Assembly (NCBI GenBank): GCA_943736015.1
Contig: OX031063.1
Span: 47,090,672-47,154,671 of the forward strand
Direction: 5' to 3'
From: Tridacna crocea
Lineage: Eukaryota > Mollusca > Bivalvia > Cardiida > Cardiidae
Length of the DNA: 64,000 nt
Shown: positions 22,828 to 33,125 of the stretch, one piece after another
Layout of the letters: the number at the start of each line of letters is the position of its first letter
Numbering within the stretch: the stretch's first letter is position 1
Position numbers and translations under genes: made by a program
The notes under the pieces: generated by a model
What the model saw: only the letters and a program-made list of their open reading frames with translations
Databases searched by the model: none
What the model was told of the DNA's origin: nothing

Positions 22828-23048
22828 TTAAACTCGTCACCAAATGACAAAATTTTTAGAGCAATCCAAACTCAAATATTTGCAGACAACAAAATAAATG
22901 ATTCAAAAATTGAAATTTGTTTTTGAAAGAGCGCAAAACACAGTGAGAAAAGGATAAAATGAATGTTACAAGCATTTTCTCCTTTTTCCGCAATGCTTTT
23001 AAAAGCTTTCTACGTGTCGTTAAAACTCGGTATGTGGTAAACGGTTAA
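22828..23048. mobile_element. Palindromic MITE copy inside Polinton
   Basis: TTAA ends flank 221 bp with a degraded central palindrome (22,930-23,010). It is reverse oriented and inserted into the Polinton left arm. Confidence 0.6.
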
Positions 23049-24231
23049 AACATCAAGTCAAGAGAAAAATTTCTAAGTTCCACCAGATCAGAAGTTATAC
23101 TTTTTTTTAAAATTGAAATATACTCCTAGTGAGGAAGAACTACACGTCAAAATGCTTATTGTAATCAGCAGGTTCTTTAAATCCAAGACTAATCATCATG
23201 TAATTTGCAATCTGATCTATATCTACACATCAGAGATCGTATATACGATCCCAGTACACATTCAGCATGTTCTTCATGCACCATGGGTTAAGATTAATGT
23301 CAAATTGAAACATTGGTAACAAGTTACACGGCCACTTTTTGGATGTGCATAGGTAATTGAACAAGTTTAATATTCAAGTAAAAGTACATGTATTTCTTTT
23401 TATTAATACTTCATATAGGTCTATTTTTTAGCTTTGTTTTTCATTTTTCTCTTTCAGAGAGGAAAAATCATAGAATACTTTGAATTAATCCATTATCCAG
23501 CGCTGATCAGCTCTTTGCATAAGTTCAAATTTTCAGTAATCATCACAATTTAAACTTGTCTATAGCCTCTGATGATCTCACGTCATCGGTACACGTTCGC
23601 AAAGCACATTTTTTAAGCTTTTTTTTTAAAATTCAAACGTTAAAAAACACAACATATATAGAGAGAATTGCATTCTTCCAACGTTAACAGTCGTTTATTT
23701 GTGAGCCGAAATAGCAGAAACCAAGGTAGGACATCGGGTAGAATAAATGCGATGTCCTGATTGGTCAAATATCGATTTCCACGGATTCGTGTATTTCGTC
23801 TGCTATTTTCCCAATATTGATGTGAGCTGGAGAGCTGTAGTAAAATGCGTCTGCTCTCTCTGCAGGTTTAAACCAAACTGATTACGATGTAAAACTGTTT
23901 ATCTTTCAGACGAGTCCATGCGTGACGGGTGAACAGGTAGTATTAATCTCTATGGTGCAATGAAAACAAATGAGATATTGCACAACATTTTAACCGATGG
24001 TTATAATAGACTCGTCTAGTGAGTATATATAGGGTACGAATTTCCAATAAAATTATCGCTGCTGCAGTATTTTACATGTAAAACCAGTACCAATATTGAA
24101 GCTGTTATTTAAAGTTTTTCTGCGCTGTAATTAGTACCGTGAGTATATTTTATTATCGGATTTTTCTGGGTTGTAATCCAATGCCTTTAATTGTGTTATA
24201 AGGGGGTTGAAGCTTTGGTATCGCACAATTG
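23049..24231. other. Polinton left arm, non-coding
   Basis: AT-rich sequence without a protein-like open frame. A GTGAGTATATATAGGGTA motif near 24,018 resembles a core promoter but has no gene after it. Confidence 0.35.
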
Positions 24232-24486
24232 TTATTGATTTTTGTACTTTTTTTTGGGTTTCATGTGCGAGTCTTCAAAGGGCATGGATGTATCGTCAGA
24301 CCAACTTAACCATACAGACTTGGCCAAGAGTTGAAGTGTGGTTAGGAATCGGCCCTTTGACTTGGTGAGGCATGACAGATTAGTTGAAGTAGAAATTTCT
24401 CCGTCTAGTAAGAGGACCTGACCTAAAATGTCCGCGATCACTACTAGATAGGGTATGCAAGTCGGCTCTGTATACCATACGGGTGC
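24232..24486 (-). other. Open frame of unknown identity
   Basis: The minus-strand frame is open for 84 codons after a TAG. It reads PYLVVIADILGQVLLLDGEI and ends in a lysine-rich tail KPKKKYKNQ. It has no strong ATG start and no recognised motif. It lies downstream of integrase on the same strand and might be the 3' remnant of a lost Polinton gene, or chance. Confidence 0.25.
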
Positions 24487-24554
24487 CTACCTTTCAACAA
24501 ATTTTTCATGCTATCTCGTTATATACAACAAAAGAAGATATTTCTTTTTACAAC

Positions 24555-24571
24555 TTTATTTACAATTTATT
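24555..24571 (-). terminator. Polyadenylation signals for integrase
   Basis: Two AATAAA motifs on the minus strand (TTTATT at 24,555-24,560 and 24,566-24,571) lie 40-55 bp beyond the integrase stop. Confidence 0.6.
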
Positions 24572-24609
24572 TCAAAGTATTTTACATACAAAAGATAATA
24601 GAAAATACA

Positions 24610-25716
24610 TTATTCGAAGTCAGCTGCTTTCACCCAGCTGTTAAACTTGGATGGATAATATTTCCACCTTACGAAATATTGTTTGTTTTGTCCTTTGCCT
24701 CTTGTTTTGAGTACTTTTTCTATTTTCCACATTTGATTGGGCTCTATGTCCACTTTCTGTAGCTCACTTTCGTAGAAAGTTCCTTTGATTTCCTCATTCT
24801 GTAAATCCTTTAGTCTGTACACTGGTAGGGTCCCTCTGTAATAGCGGTTTGATATCTTAAACAGTTCTCCAGTGTATGTTTCGTCGTAGGCACGAGTGAA
24901 CTTGGTTGTCAGGTGGGATATTCGCACGTGGTCACCCACTTTAAACTTGAAACGTTTCTTGATCGGCTTGCTTCCACCTGCACCTTTTCTTGCGAAATAA
25001 GTTGACAATCTTACTTCCTCCTGATTACTACTTTTCACTTCGGTAGGACTAATTCCTATAGTTTTGTGATATGTTTTGTTATAACTATCAGCCACGTCCC
25101 GTAGAATCGGTAGATAAGTATAGTCCTGGGTGAAAGTAAAATATCGGTAAAGTTTTGTCTTGATGGTTTTAATGGCTCTTTCTGAGACGGAGGCTTTTGT
25201 CTCATTTTGAGTTGGAAAATAGAGAATATTTTTCTCTCTCATCAGCTGCTGTACTACACGTGCGTTGAATTCCTGACCCTTGTCAGACATGAGGCGTTTT
25301 GGTTTTCTTTTCGATTTTGAAAATATGTCCGTAAATGCCTCGGCCACCAGTTTTCCAGTCTTGTTCTTCAGAGGTCGCATCCAAAGATACTTGGAAAAGA
25401 CATCTATGACGAGAAGTATGTATTTATTTCCATCATTCCAGGCCTCAAACTTTGCCATATCGATCAAGTCACACATCCACAGATCGTCAATACCTGCACT
25501 TATAACGTGATTACGCCTAAAACGACGTCTCACTGGTTTGTGTAAGCTGAATGTTTCCTGTTTCTGCAGAAACTTGCGGATTCTGTGCATGCCAATGTCG
25601 TATTTTCCTTCGTTTTTCACAAATGCATACAGTTTTTGCGGTCCTGCAAAGCTCGCCGGGTGTGACGGATTGTAATAAATACTCTTTAGGTAGTTTTCCC
25701 ACGAAGCCATGTCCAC
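24610..25716 (-). CDS. Polinton integrase with chromodomain
   Basis: This 368-residue retroviral-type (rve) integrase catalyses insertion of the element's ends into host DNA. The catalytic triad is D83 (WMCDLIDM), D145 (MSDKGQEF) and E179 (SVSER), with 33 residues between the last two. The N-terminus (NPSHPASFAGPQKLY and HRIRKFLQKQ) is the usual Polinton integrase zinc-free start. A C-terminal chromodomain (about 328-368, with WKYYPSKFNSW aromatics) may direct integration to modified histones. The frame is intact and full length. It begins 50 bp after the ATPase stop on the same strand, so it may be co-transcribed or use a promoter inside that gene. The family call is firm; activity is unknown. 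Confidence 0.92.
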   Translation of the reverse strand: MDMASWENYLKSIYYNPSHPASFAGPQKLYAFVKNEGKYDIGMHRIRKFLQKQETFSLHKPVRRRFRRNHVISAGIDDLWMCDLIDMAKFEAWNDGNKYILLVIDVFSKYLWMRPLKNKTGKLVAEAFTDIFSKSKRKPKRLMSDKGQEFNARVVQQLMREKNILYFPTQNETKASVSERAIKTIKTKLYRYFTFTQDYTYLPILRDVADSYNKTYHKTIGISPTEVKSSNQEEVRLSTYFARKGAGGSKPIKKRFKFKVGDHVRISHLTTKFTRAYDETYTGELFKISNRYYRGTLPVYRLKDLQNEEIKGTFYESELQKVDIEPNQMWKIEKVLKTRGKGQNKQYFVRWKYYPSKFNSWVKAADFE

Positions 25717-25766
25717 ACTGCTGAAGACTGCTGATAAATGATCAAACTGGTGAAATTTCTCCGTAT

Positions 25767-27848
25767 TTATACCGTTTCACTCTCTGTTTCTGGGCTACTT
25801 TCATCAGTTTCTTCGATTTCAATCTCGTCATATTCAGTGTCGAACAAACTGTCAAATTTATCCATGTTCTTCCTTAAAACTTTATTCGTCACCCTTGTTA
25901 ATGATGAACCGTTTGAAATGAGTTCTGTTATTTTCTTAGTGATATTGCGATGTATTCCACTATTGTTCATAGGTATGATATATTTCTCGAGCAACTGTGT
26001 ATATAAGCGGAAGAATTCCCGCTCGTTGTAAGACTGTATCCGTCTTTCTGCCATATCTGTAGCATCTTCTTCACTCTCTCCATCAGCCAGGTAACGGTTT
26101 TTTAATTGTTCATTTTTGCTTTCTCCATTTTCCTGGGCTTTATGCCACAAATTTAGGAATCCATCGTTTTTATCTGGTTCTTGGTCTTCTAGGTCGTACT
26201 CAGCTTCTGAATTTGAATTTGAGTCTCCCAGTTTTCGCTTTTTGCTCAGTGGTTCATCATTTTCAGCACACAATCCCTTTTTGATGTGCCTTTGTACATC
26301 GTGCGGTGTATCAAAAAGAATACCACAGTCGTCACAAGCATTCATTTTCTCAGAAATTTCCTCTGATATATTTTCCGCAATATTATCCGTGATGTTATCT
26401 GTTTCAGTTCCGACTGACAAATGATCTGAAGCTCTTGTTTTAGCCTCTTTTATAAAAGTCTTAATGGGTACTTTTCCCTGATTGGTCAATTCCTTCTTAC
26501 TTTGGTACCATTTTGAGTTAAGTACCAATCTGTTACATTCTTTGGTAAATGGCTTCAGATCTACGAGTAGATGCCCATATGGCTGATTCGTGGCTTTGTT
26601 GAATGTTTTCATGAATGTATTGGTATTGCCTGGATACATTTGTTTTGCCAACGTCATTACCGATTGTTTGTCAACCGGGTTACTAAACAAGACCAGATAA
26701 TGGCAGTTTCTTCTCTGAGTAGGATCCTTATTTGCATATAAATTCTGGTTTACAGCAATGACAGACAAATTTTGATGGTGTGATCCTTCGGTAAATAAAT
26801 CGTTGATTCGCATGTCTTTGCCGGCCACTGACATTAAATCATCCAAAATAATTAAATTGTTCACTTTAGAATCAAAGAATTCGTCGTCCTCCAAATCTGT
26901 TGGGATACCTTGTATAAATTCCACCTTTGGCGATACTGTTTTCACAATTTCTTCATACAAAGGTTGCCATCGTCTGTACAACCATACTCTCCTCTGTATG
27001 TTAGGTTGAATTTGATTTTCATGGCGATATAAAAGTTCTTTCATTAAAGTTGTTTTCCCACAACCTGAAAAAATAACAATTATATTACTATAATTTTAGC
27101 ACATGATTTCAGTCCTTATTTTAAAGGCGCGTCCAAAGGAAAAAATCGAGTACCTTTTTAAGAGTTATATCAGTATTTTTCTACAGTGGTAAAATAATGA
27201 GTATCAAATCAACAAAGCACTTTTTTAAAGATATTTTTAGTGTGAAAACGAGCACTTTTCAGTGCTATAATAATCAAGTCCAAATTAGCTACTGTTTTTC
27301 TGGGTTTTTTTTTTCCCCAAAGGAAATGTAGTGTATAACATCGAGTACCTTTTTAAACTTTATAACAGTATTTTCAGTACTTAAAATTGGGTATCGGGTC
27401 AACTACAAAATCAAATGCTGACTGTAGAGAATTATTTAAATTAAACCTTGTTAGATCAGTTGTACTATCAAATAAAAGAGAAAATAGCTTTAAAATTACC
27501 TGTAGGTCCTGACATCATCATAGTGAATGGGTGGTAAAGAATCACATTATCACATATCCAAGTGTGTGGTGGGGACTTTTCAAGGTCTTGCGGCGGCTGT
27601 GACAGAGGCGCTCCCTGCGGCGGAAGCGCTCCATGCAGCGGCGGCGGAGGTACTCCCTGCGGCGGCGGCGGAGCTCCCTGCGGCGGCGGCGGAGGACCTC
27701 CCTGCGGCGGCGGTGGCACTTCCTGCGGCGGCGGCGGCGGCGGCGGATACGCATGACTGGTTACGTTGTGCTTATTTCTCTTGTGTCTCAGCATAACATC
27801 TTTCCTTGAGAAGTCTTGGTGGCAATCTGGACACTGTATAGAATACAT
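25767..27848 (-). CDS. Polinton packaging-type ATPase (two exons)
   Basis: Exon 1 is 27,500-27,848 and exon 2 is 25,767-27,064. They join in frame to 548 codons through a 435-bp GT-AG intron that cuts the Walker A loop: GPT ends exon 1 and CGKTT opens exon 2. Walker B (NLIILDDLM) is near residues 186-193. This fits the FtsK/HerA A32-like ATPase that pumps DNA into capsids in Polintons and related viruses. Unusual parts are an N-terminal C2H2 finger (CPDCHQDF...H..H, residues about 6-27), a proline/glutamine/glycine-rich linker coded by a GCGGCG repeat, and a second finger (CDDCGILF...H..C) followed by an acidic C-terminus. The ATG at 27,848 follows a TATA box; an upstream TTG extension is not needed. 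Confidence 0.85.
27065..27499 (-). other. Intron in ATPase gene
   Basis: Donor GTAATT and acceptor TTTTTTCAG on the minus strand. Removing it restores one frame. The intron carries two diverged copies of an AGTACCTTTTTAA-containing segment (about 27,148 and 27,344). Confidence 0.75.
27590..27748 (-). repeat. GC-rich (GCGGCG)n coding repeat
   Basis: Trinucleotide-like GCGGCGG runs alternating with CTCCCTG code for proline tracts separated by QG or QEV in the ATPase. It is a length-variable minisatellite in an otherwise AT-rich element. Confidence 0.8.
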
Positions 27849-27900
27849 GTTTCCCCTTTGACGATCGGCGTCTGAATGATTGAATCTGATCAAAATGGTT

Positions 27901-27910
27901 ACTTTTATAG
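27901..27910 (-). promoter_or_regulatory. TATA box of ATPase gene
   Basis: CTATAAAAGT on the minus strand lies about 55 bp upstream of the ATG at 27,848, a standard core-promoter spacing. Confidence 0.6.
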
Positions 27911-28281
27911 TGTTTAAATTGTAGTGCCTTCTATAATTTTAACTAACGAGTCAAAATGTATTATTTCAGTTCAATCAATCATTTACCGAGACATAACTAT
28001 TAAAAGGTATCACAGCTCATCGATTGTCTTTTTGACTTCAAACCAACAAAAAGAAAAGTTGCTGATATCAACTGCGAAGAACGGTTGTTTCTTACATCCA
28101 CTTTTAACCGTAAGTGTACTATGTTTTACATTTCTTAGTCTCGCCTTTTCTTAGTCTCCCCTGCCTTTTTCTCTTTTGCCTTAAATCGTTTTGTTGATAC
28201 GCCTTTTAGTTCTTGCATATATAAGAAATTTTATTTCAACCTATCAAATCTATCATTTCAGCCCAGGTTGCTGAAAGGTGG

Positions 28282-28292
28282 CTATAAAAAGG
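28282..28292 (+). promoter_or_regulatory. TATA box of polymerase gene
   Basis: CTATAAAAAGG precedes a probable non-coding first exon (about 28,312-28,380) that ends at a GTGAGT donor. It faces away from the ATPase promoter. Confidence 0.6.
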
Positions 28293-28380
28293 GATCATAT
28301 TACCTCGACAGATTCATTTGAGTTGAGTGTGACAGAGAGAGAAGAACAAAGTTTAGAGAACCTTCTTATAACTCAATACA

Positions 28381-28519
28381 GTGAGTACCTTGCTTGATTT
28401 TGTAGTCTCGCCTACATTTTTTTTTGTGGCCTCGCCTGACCGCTTACTTGAAGCTCATCTGTTTATTTAGGATAGGCATAATATGCGTCTAATTTCAAAC
28501 TGAATTTTTTTTCTTTCAG
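28381..28519 (+). other. Probable 5' UTR intron of polymerase gene
   Basis: A consensus donor (GTGAGTACC) and a polypyrimidine acceptor (TTTTTTCTTTCAG) bound a 139-bp intron just upstream of the coding region. A 14-codon upstream ORF (28,559-28,603) follows the acceptor. The main frame is open from the acceptor and codes a CxxC motif before its first ATG. Confidence 0.55.
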
Positions 28520-28610
28520 GAATAGAACACATAAGATAACTACTTACCATTGCGAGACATGTGGAGCCAGTTTTCTCAAACTGAGTCAGCTTTTACAACG
28601 TAGACGTGTT

Positions 28611-29882
28611 ATGAATCATTGGAAACACAGATGTGAAGCTTGCAAAAAGTCGTTCTCCAGAAAACAGAATTTAGAAAGACACGTGGAAAAACATAACAAC
28701 GATAACAATCAACATTGTCCAGAATGTCTTAGAGTTTTTGCCAGAAACTATGCCTCAAACGAACACTTGTACCAAGAACATGGCTGGCAAAAAGCTAAAC
28801 GTGTTTCAGATAATCAGGAGGGTGGTGGAGCTGCTAAACGACAGAAATTAGTTGAAGATCCATCAAGTTTTTATGACATTGAGAAAGTTAGTGAAAAGAA
28901 GATAGAGAAGTTTAGAACAACTGCGACATACTATAAAGTTAATGTCAAGGACATTGATGTGCAAGGACTTCCGTCTATATTAAAAATATTGAAACTGATA
29001 TTTCATTCCATCCTTGAAAACATTACTCAGATGATCGCCGATAGGGATTTGGTACGGCTTTCTATCGAGAACCCTGAGCTCGACTTTCCAATCACACTAG
29101 AACTCATGCCACGCCGAGACCTGACGGTTGACAGAATACTATCTGAAATTGAGCGTGTTCTTCAGTCGTACGAGCAGTTTGTAATTGATGAAACTTTTCG
29201 CATCGATATTGTACACGTTAAAAACCCATATGGAAATGGCAACAAACGAAAACCATTTGTAGACATAGAAAAGCTGTTACAATCCAAAGGAAGTGTCATC
29301 CGAATTAAAAACCACGATGAACTGTGTTGTGCACGTGCCATAATAACAGCAGTAGCGAGGATAGAAAACCATTCTCAATGGGACAGCATTCGAAGAGGAT
29401 ATGGGCTTCAAAAGGTGCTAGCAGAAGATCTCCACAAGAAAGCCGGGGTTCCTCTGGAAAAATGCGGATTAAATGAGGTGAAAAAATTCCAAGCTGTATT
29501 GCCCAATTTTCAGATCCATGTGCTGTCAAAAGATCATTTTAATGGAATTATATACGATGGCATTGAAGGTGGTGTTCCTATCTACCTCTATTACCACGAT
29601 GAGCACTTTGATGTGATCACAAAGATGACAGGTTTTCTTAACAGGAGTTACTTTTGCCAACAGTGTAAAAAAGGGTACAACAACAACGAGACTCATAAAT
29701 GCAATAACCCATGTGTACACTGTCACCAACTACATGCGGACAAAGAAGAGAACTGGCAGCTTTGTGAGAAATGCAACCGATGTTTTAAAAATGAAACATG
29801 TTACCAGTTGCACTTGCAGAGAAAAAGTGAGGGTGGCAAGTGTACCTGTGAAATATATTACAAATGTAAGAAGTGCGATTAA
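28611..29882 (+). pseudogene. Polinton DNA polymerase B, N-terminal part
   Basis: These 423 codons form the N-terminal extension of the protein-primed polymerase, cut off by an in-frame TAA at 29,880-29,882. Two C2H2-type fingers come first (CEACKKSF and CPECLRVF). A region with DELCCARAI (D236, C239) and later EHFDVI (H332) matches the D-x-x-C...H layout of OTU-type cysteine protease folds. Clustered CxxC fingers (CQQCKKGY, CVHCHQ, CEKCNRCF) follow. The frame stays open across the stop into the polymerase domain in the same phase, so one nonsense change separates the two halves. The first in-frame ATG is 28,611, but the frame is open back to the splice acceptor. Confidence 0.85.
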
Positions 29883-29978
29883 ACAATCAATACGAAATTA
29901 CATAAAAAAGCGCATGTTTGCCACGAGCAATATTGTAAAACCTGTAAAGATTTTTACAGTGAAGATCACCTTTGTTAT

Positions 29979-32687
29979 ATGCAACCAGTTCGTAGTGACA
30001 ATGAACCTAACACAAACTCTGACAAGAATAAGGTCTCTCAATACATATTCTTTGATTTTGAATGCACACAAGACGACCGACTCCAATGTGATGCTGGGTA
30101 TTGCCCTGCAGATAGCGGATCCTGTGGACACTGTAGAAAGTCCTGGTGCGGTTCATTTCAACACATACCGAACCTTTGTGTCGTGCAAAAAGTTTGTAAT
30201 TTATGCCTTGACTGTCCGGTTACACACGATTCAATTTGCAGAGCCTGCGGAAAAAATGAAAGAATATTTCAGGGATTGCGTACAACGGAAGATTTTTGCA
30301 AATGGCTCTTCTCAGAAGAAAATGTTGGTGCAACGGTGATATGTCACAATTTTAAAGGTTATGACAGTTACCCTATCCTACAGTATCTTCACGACAATGC
30401 TGTCCTGCCAGAAGTAATTACCACGGGGTCAAAGTATATGTCAATCAATATTCCTGTGTGCAACATTCGCATGATAGATTCGCTGAACTTTATCCCAATG
30501 CCATTGGCAGATATGCCTGGCTCGTTTGGTGAAACAGAATTAGTAAAGGGTTACTTTCCACATCTCTTCAATCGCAAGGAAAACCAGTATGCTATATTAC
30601 AACATCTCCCGGACATCCAGTATTACACTCCCGACGGTATGAAGCCAGACGCTAGGGAAAAGTTTTTGAAGTGGTATGAGCAAAACAAGCAAAAACCATT
30701 CAACTTCCAAGAGGAGATTATTCGATATTGCCGATCTGACGTGGACATTCTTAGAAAATGCTGCCTGAAGTTCAGAGCTTTGTTTATGGACTTAACTAAA
30801 AAGAGTAACCGTGAAGGAATAGATCCGTTCGAAAAATGTATAACAATTGCATCCGCATGCAATCTTGTGTACAGGGCAAATTTTCTAGAGCATGAAAGCA
30901 TTGCTGTTGTACCACCACATGGTTACCGACCACGAGAAAACCAATCTGTGATGGCTTACCAATGGATGTTTTATCTAGCATATAAGAAGCAAATCAACAT
31001 CCAATATGGACGTAACATCGGTGAAAAACACGTCGGTCCGTATAAAGTGGATGGTTATTATGAACAAAGTGGTGAAAAAATTGTTCTCGAGTTCCATGGC
31101 TGCTTTTGGCACGGGTGCCCAAAATGTTTTTCCAAGACAACAGTCGACCCTGTACTTGAAATGAGTATGGGCGATTTATATGCCAGAACAATGGAGAAAA
31201 AACAATATATAAAAGATGGTGGCTATTCCTATATCTCTGTATGGGAATGCGATTTTAAACGAGATATGGACAGCGATGTCAATATGAAACATTATATTCA
31301 AAGCCTTGAAATTGTTAGCCCACTAGAGCCCAGAGATGCCTTCTTTGGTGGTCGAACAGAAGCATTTAAACTCTACGAAGACGCGACTGTAGAAAAACAC
31401 ATCAAATACTATGATGTCACCTCACTCTACCAATTTGTAAAAAAGACCGGAAAAATTCCACTTGGACATCCAGAAATCATTACTGATAACTTTAAAGACA
31501 TCAGTCAATACGAAGGCTTGATTAAATGTAAAGTGCTTCCACCCAGAGGGCTACATATACCTGTGCTACCAATGAAATGTAATGGAAAACTTATGTTTAG
31601 TTTGTGTCGGCTGTGCACTGAGCGCTACCAACAAAGTCAGTGTTATCATAGCGACTCCGAGCGAGCATTTGTGGGTACTTGGGTTACGGACGAGGTAAAA
31701 GAAGCTTTGTCCCAAGGTTATATTATTAAAAGTATATACGAAATCTGGCATTTTGACTCAGTTTCCAGATATGACCACAACATGAAAACTGGTGGATTAT
31801 TTACCGAATATGTTAATACCTTTCTAAAAGTGAAACAAGAAGCCAGTGGTTGGCCTGACTGGTGTGTCAATGAAGAAACGAAACAGAAGTACATACAACA
31901 ATACCACGAAAGGGAGGGCATTCGTTTAGACTACGGCAAGATAGAAAAAAATCTAGGGCTACGATCCCTTGCCAAGTTAATGCTTAACTCATTTTGGGGT
32001 AAATTTGGTCAACGCACGAATATGACTCAGACCTCCTACATATCGGACCCTGCAGATTTTTTTGACATGATGACGTCTGACCAACAACAAGTGAAAAATG
32101 TACGCTTTGTAAACAACGAGTCTGTGCAATTAGATTGGGTGTACAATAACGATTTCATTGAGGCCTCTGCTAGAACCAACGTTATTATAGCAGCATACAC
32201 AACAACACAGGCCCGCCTGAAGCTCTATAGCTATCTGAAACCGTTAGGAAAGCGAGTATTGTACTGTGACACCGATTCTGTTGTCTTTATTACAAGACCC
32301 GGTGATTGGGAACCGGAGCTCGGGGATTACCTTGGAGATTTAACAAACGAGGTTCCTGGCAACACTATCACAGCTTTTGTTACTGGAGGACCAAAAAACT
32401 ATGCCTTCAAACTAGCTTATCCTGATAAGAAGGGACAGCAATCGTTTTGTAAAGTCCGCGGAATAACCCTCAACTTCAAGAACTCTATTGACATCAATTT
32501 TTACACTGTCAAAGACATGGTGACTGGAAAGGGTAGCGATCGTGTAACTCTGGTAGATGACAACAAAATTGCCAGAAATCCCTCAACTGGACATGTAATT
32601 ACCAAGCGAGAAGCAAAGGACTACAAAATAGTGTTCGATAAACGACTCATTGGTAGAGAATATAACACTTATCCTTATGGTTTTTGA
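29979..32687 (+). CDS. Polinton protein-primed DNA polymerase B, catalytic part
   Basis: This 902-codon frame holds the exonuclease and polymerase domains that replicate the element from protein-primed termini. Exo I is FFDFEC (Asp at 30,054), Exo II HNFKGYDSYP and Exo III YCRSDVDIL. Motif A reads DVTSLYQF at 31,413, with CAA (Gln) where family B enzymes have Pro in SLYP. Motif B is KLMLNSFWGKFG and motif C is CDTDS (32,268). The C-terminus YNTYPYGF is as usual for Polintons. An AATAAA lies at 32,806. It continues in phase from the upstream half after the TAA at 29,880. Without readthrough it lacks its N-terminal extension, so it was probably not made as intended. Confidence 0.9.
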   Translation: MQPVRSDNEPNTNSDKNKVSQYIFFDFECTQDDRLQCDAGYCPADSGSCGHCRKSWCGSFQHIPNLCVVQKVCNLCLDCPVTHDSICRACGKNERIFQGLRTTEDFCKWLFSEENVGATVICHNFKGYDSYPILQYLHDNAVLPEVITTGSKYMSINIPVCNIRMIDSLNFIPMPLADMPGSFGETELVKGYFPHLFNRKENQYAILQHLPDIQYYTPDGMKPDAREKFLKWYEQNKQKPFNFQEEIIRYCRSDVDILRKCCLKFRALFMDLTKKSNREGIDPFEKCITIASACNLVYRANFLEHESIAVVPPHGYRPRENQSVMAYQWMFYLAYKKQINIQYGRNIGEKHVGPYKVDGYYEQSGEKIVLEFHGCFWHGCPKCFSKTTVDPVLEMSMGDLYARTMEKKQYIKDGGYSYISVWECDFKRDMDSDVNMKHYIQSLEIVSPLEPRDAFFGGRTEAFKLYEDATVEKHIKYYDVTSLYQFVKKTGKIPLGHPEIITDNFKDISQYEGLIKCKVLPPRGLHIPVLPMKCNGKLMFSLCRLCTERYQQSQCYHSDSERAFVGTWVTDEVKEALSQGYIIKSIYEIWHFDSVSRYDHNMKTGGLFTEYVNTFLKVKQEASGWPDWCVNEETKQKYIQQYHEREGIRLDYGKIEKNLGLRSLAKLMLNSFWGKFGQRTNMTQTSYISDPADFFDMMTSDQQQVKNVRFVNNESVQLDWVYNNDFIEASARTNVIIAAYTTTQARLKLYSYLKPLGKRVLYCDTDSVVFITRPGDWEPELGDYLGDLTNEVPGNTITAFVTGGPKNYAFKLAYPDKKGQQSFCKVRGITLNFKNSIDINFYTVKDMVTGKGSDRVTLVDDNKIARNPSTGHVITKREAKDYKIVFDKRLIGREYNTYPYGF

Positions 32688-32805
32688 AATTTACAACCTT
32701 GTGCATGTATTTGATAATTACAAATCTTTATCATATACTAGAAAGTTTGCATGTATTCATTGTGTTTGAATTAAGGATATGTTTGTATATTTTATATGTT
32801 ATGTA

Positions 32806-32811
32806 AATAAA
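32806..32811 (+). terminator. Polyadenylation signal of polymerase gene
   Basis: AATAAA lies about 120 bp after the polymerase stop codon. Confidence 0.6.
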
Positions 32812-32954
32812 TGTGTATAAATCAAACTAGCTCTCGTTGTTATGTTAAAACGTATAGCGCTCTTTACATTGACCTCAAATGGCCCCCATAGAAGCTTGGC
32901 TAAGATAACGTCGTCTGCTTCAAATATTTAAAGTGGCTAAGATGTAGGCTGATT

Positions 32955-33125
32955 GAATGACTATTTGGTGTTTAACGCCGTTTTCAACATTATTTCAGGT
33001 ATATATCGGCGGTCAGTGCACCTATCCATGCTTTCCTGGAGTCTCTTTCACCAGTACCCCGCACAATTTTCTCTCCAAGCCATGTTTTCCCACATAATCA
33101 TTGTCATAACAATGGTCAGCGGTGG
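32955..33125 (-). mobile_element. Partial SINE inside Polinton
   Basis: This matches the body and tail of the SINE at 13,848-14,155 (GTACTGGTGAAAGAGACTCC, ATGTTGAAAACGGCGTTAAA). The tRNA head is missing. It lies between the polymerase gene and the right TIR. Confidence 0.65.

Noticed and set aside
20835..24231. Hidden Polinton capsid genes
   Set aside because: No frame over about 130 codons and no recognisable motif was found by eye. Left as an open question rather than a feature.
27527..27796. Alanine- or glycine-rich frames opposite the ATPase exon
   Set aside because: Alternative readings of the GCGGCG repeat that codes for prolines in the ATPase.
29713..30339. 208-codon plus-strand frame overlapping the Polinton polymerase
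   Set aside because: Cysteine- and threonine-rich out-of-frame translation of the polymerase region, which has clear motifs in the other frame.
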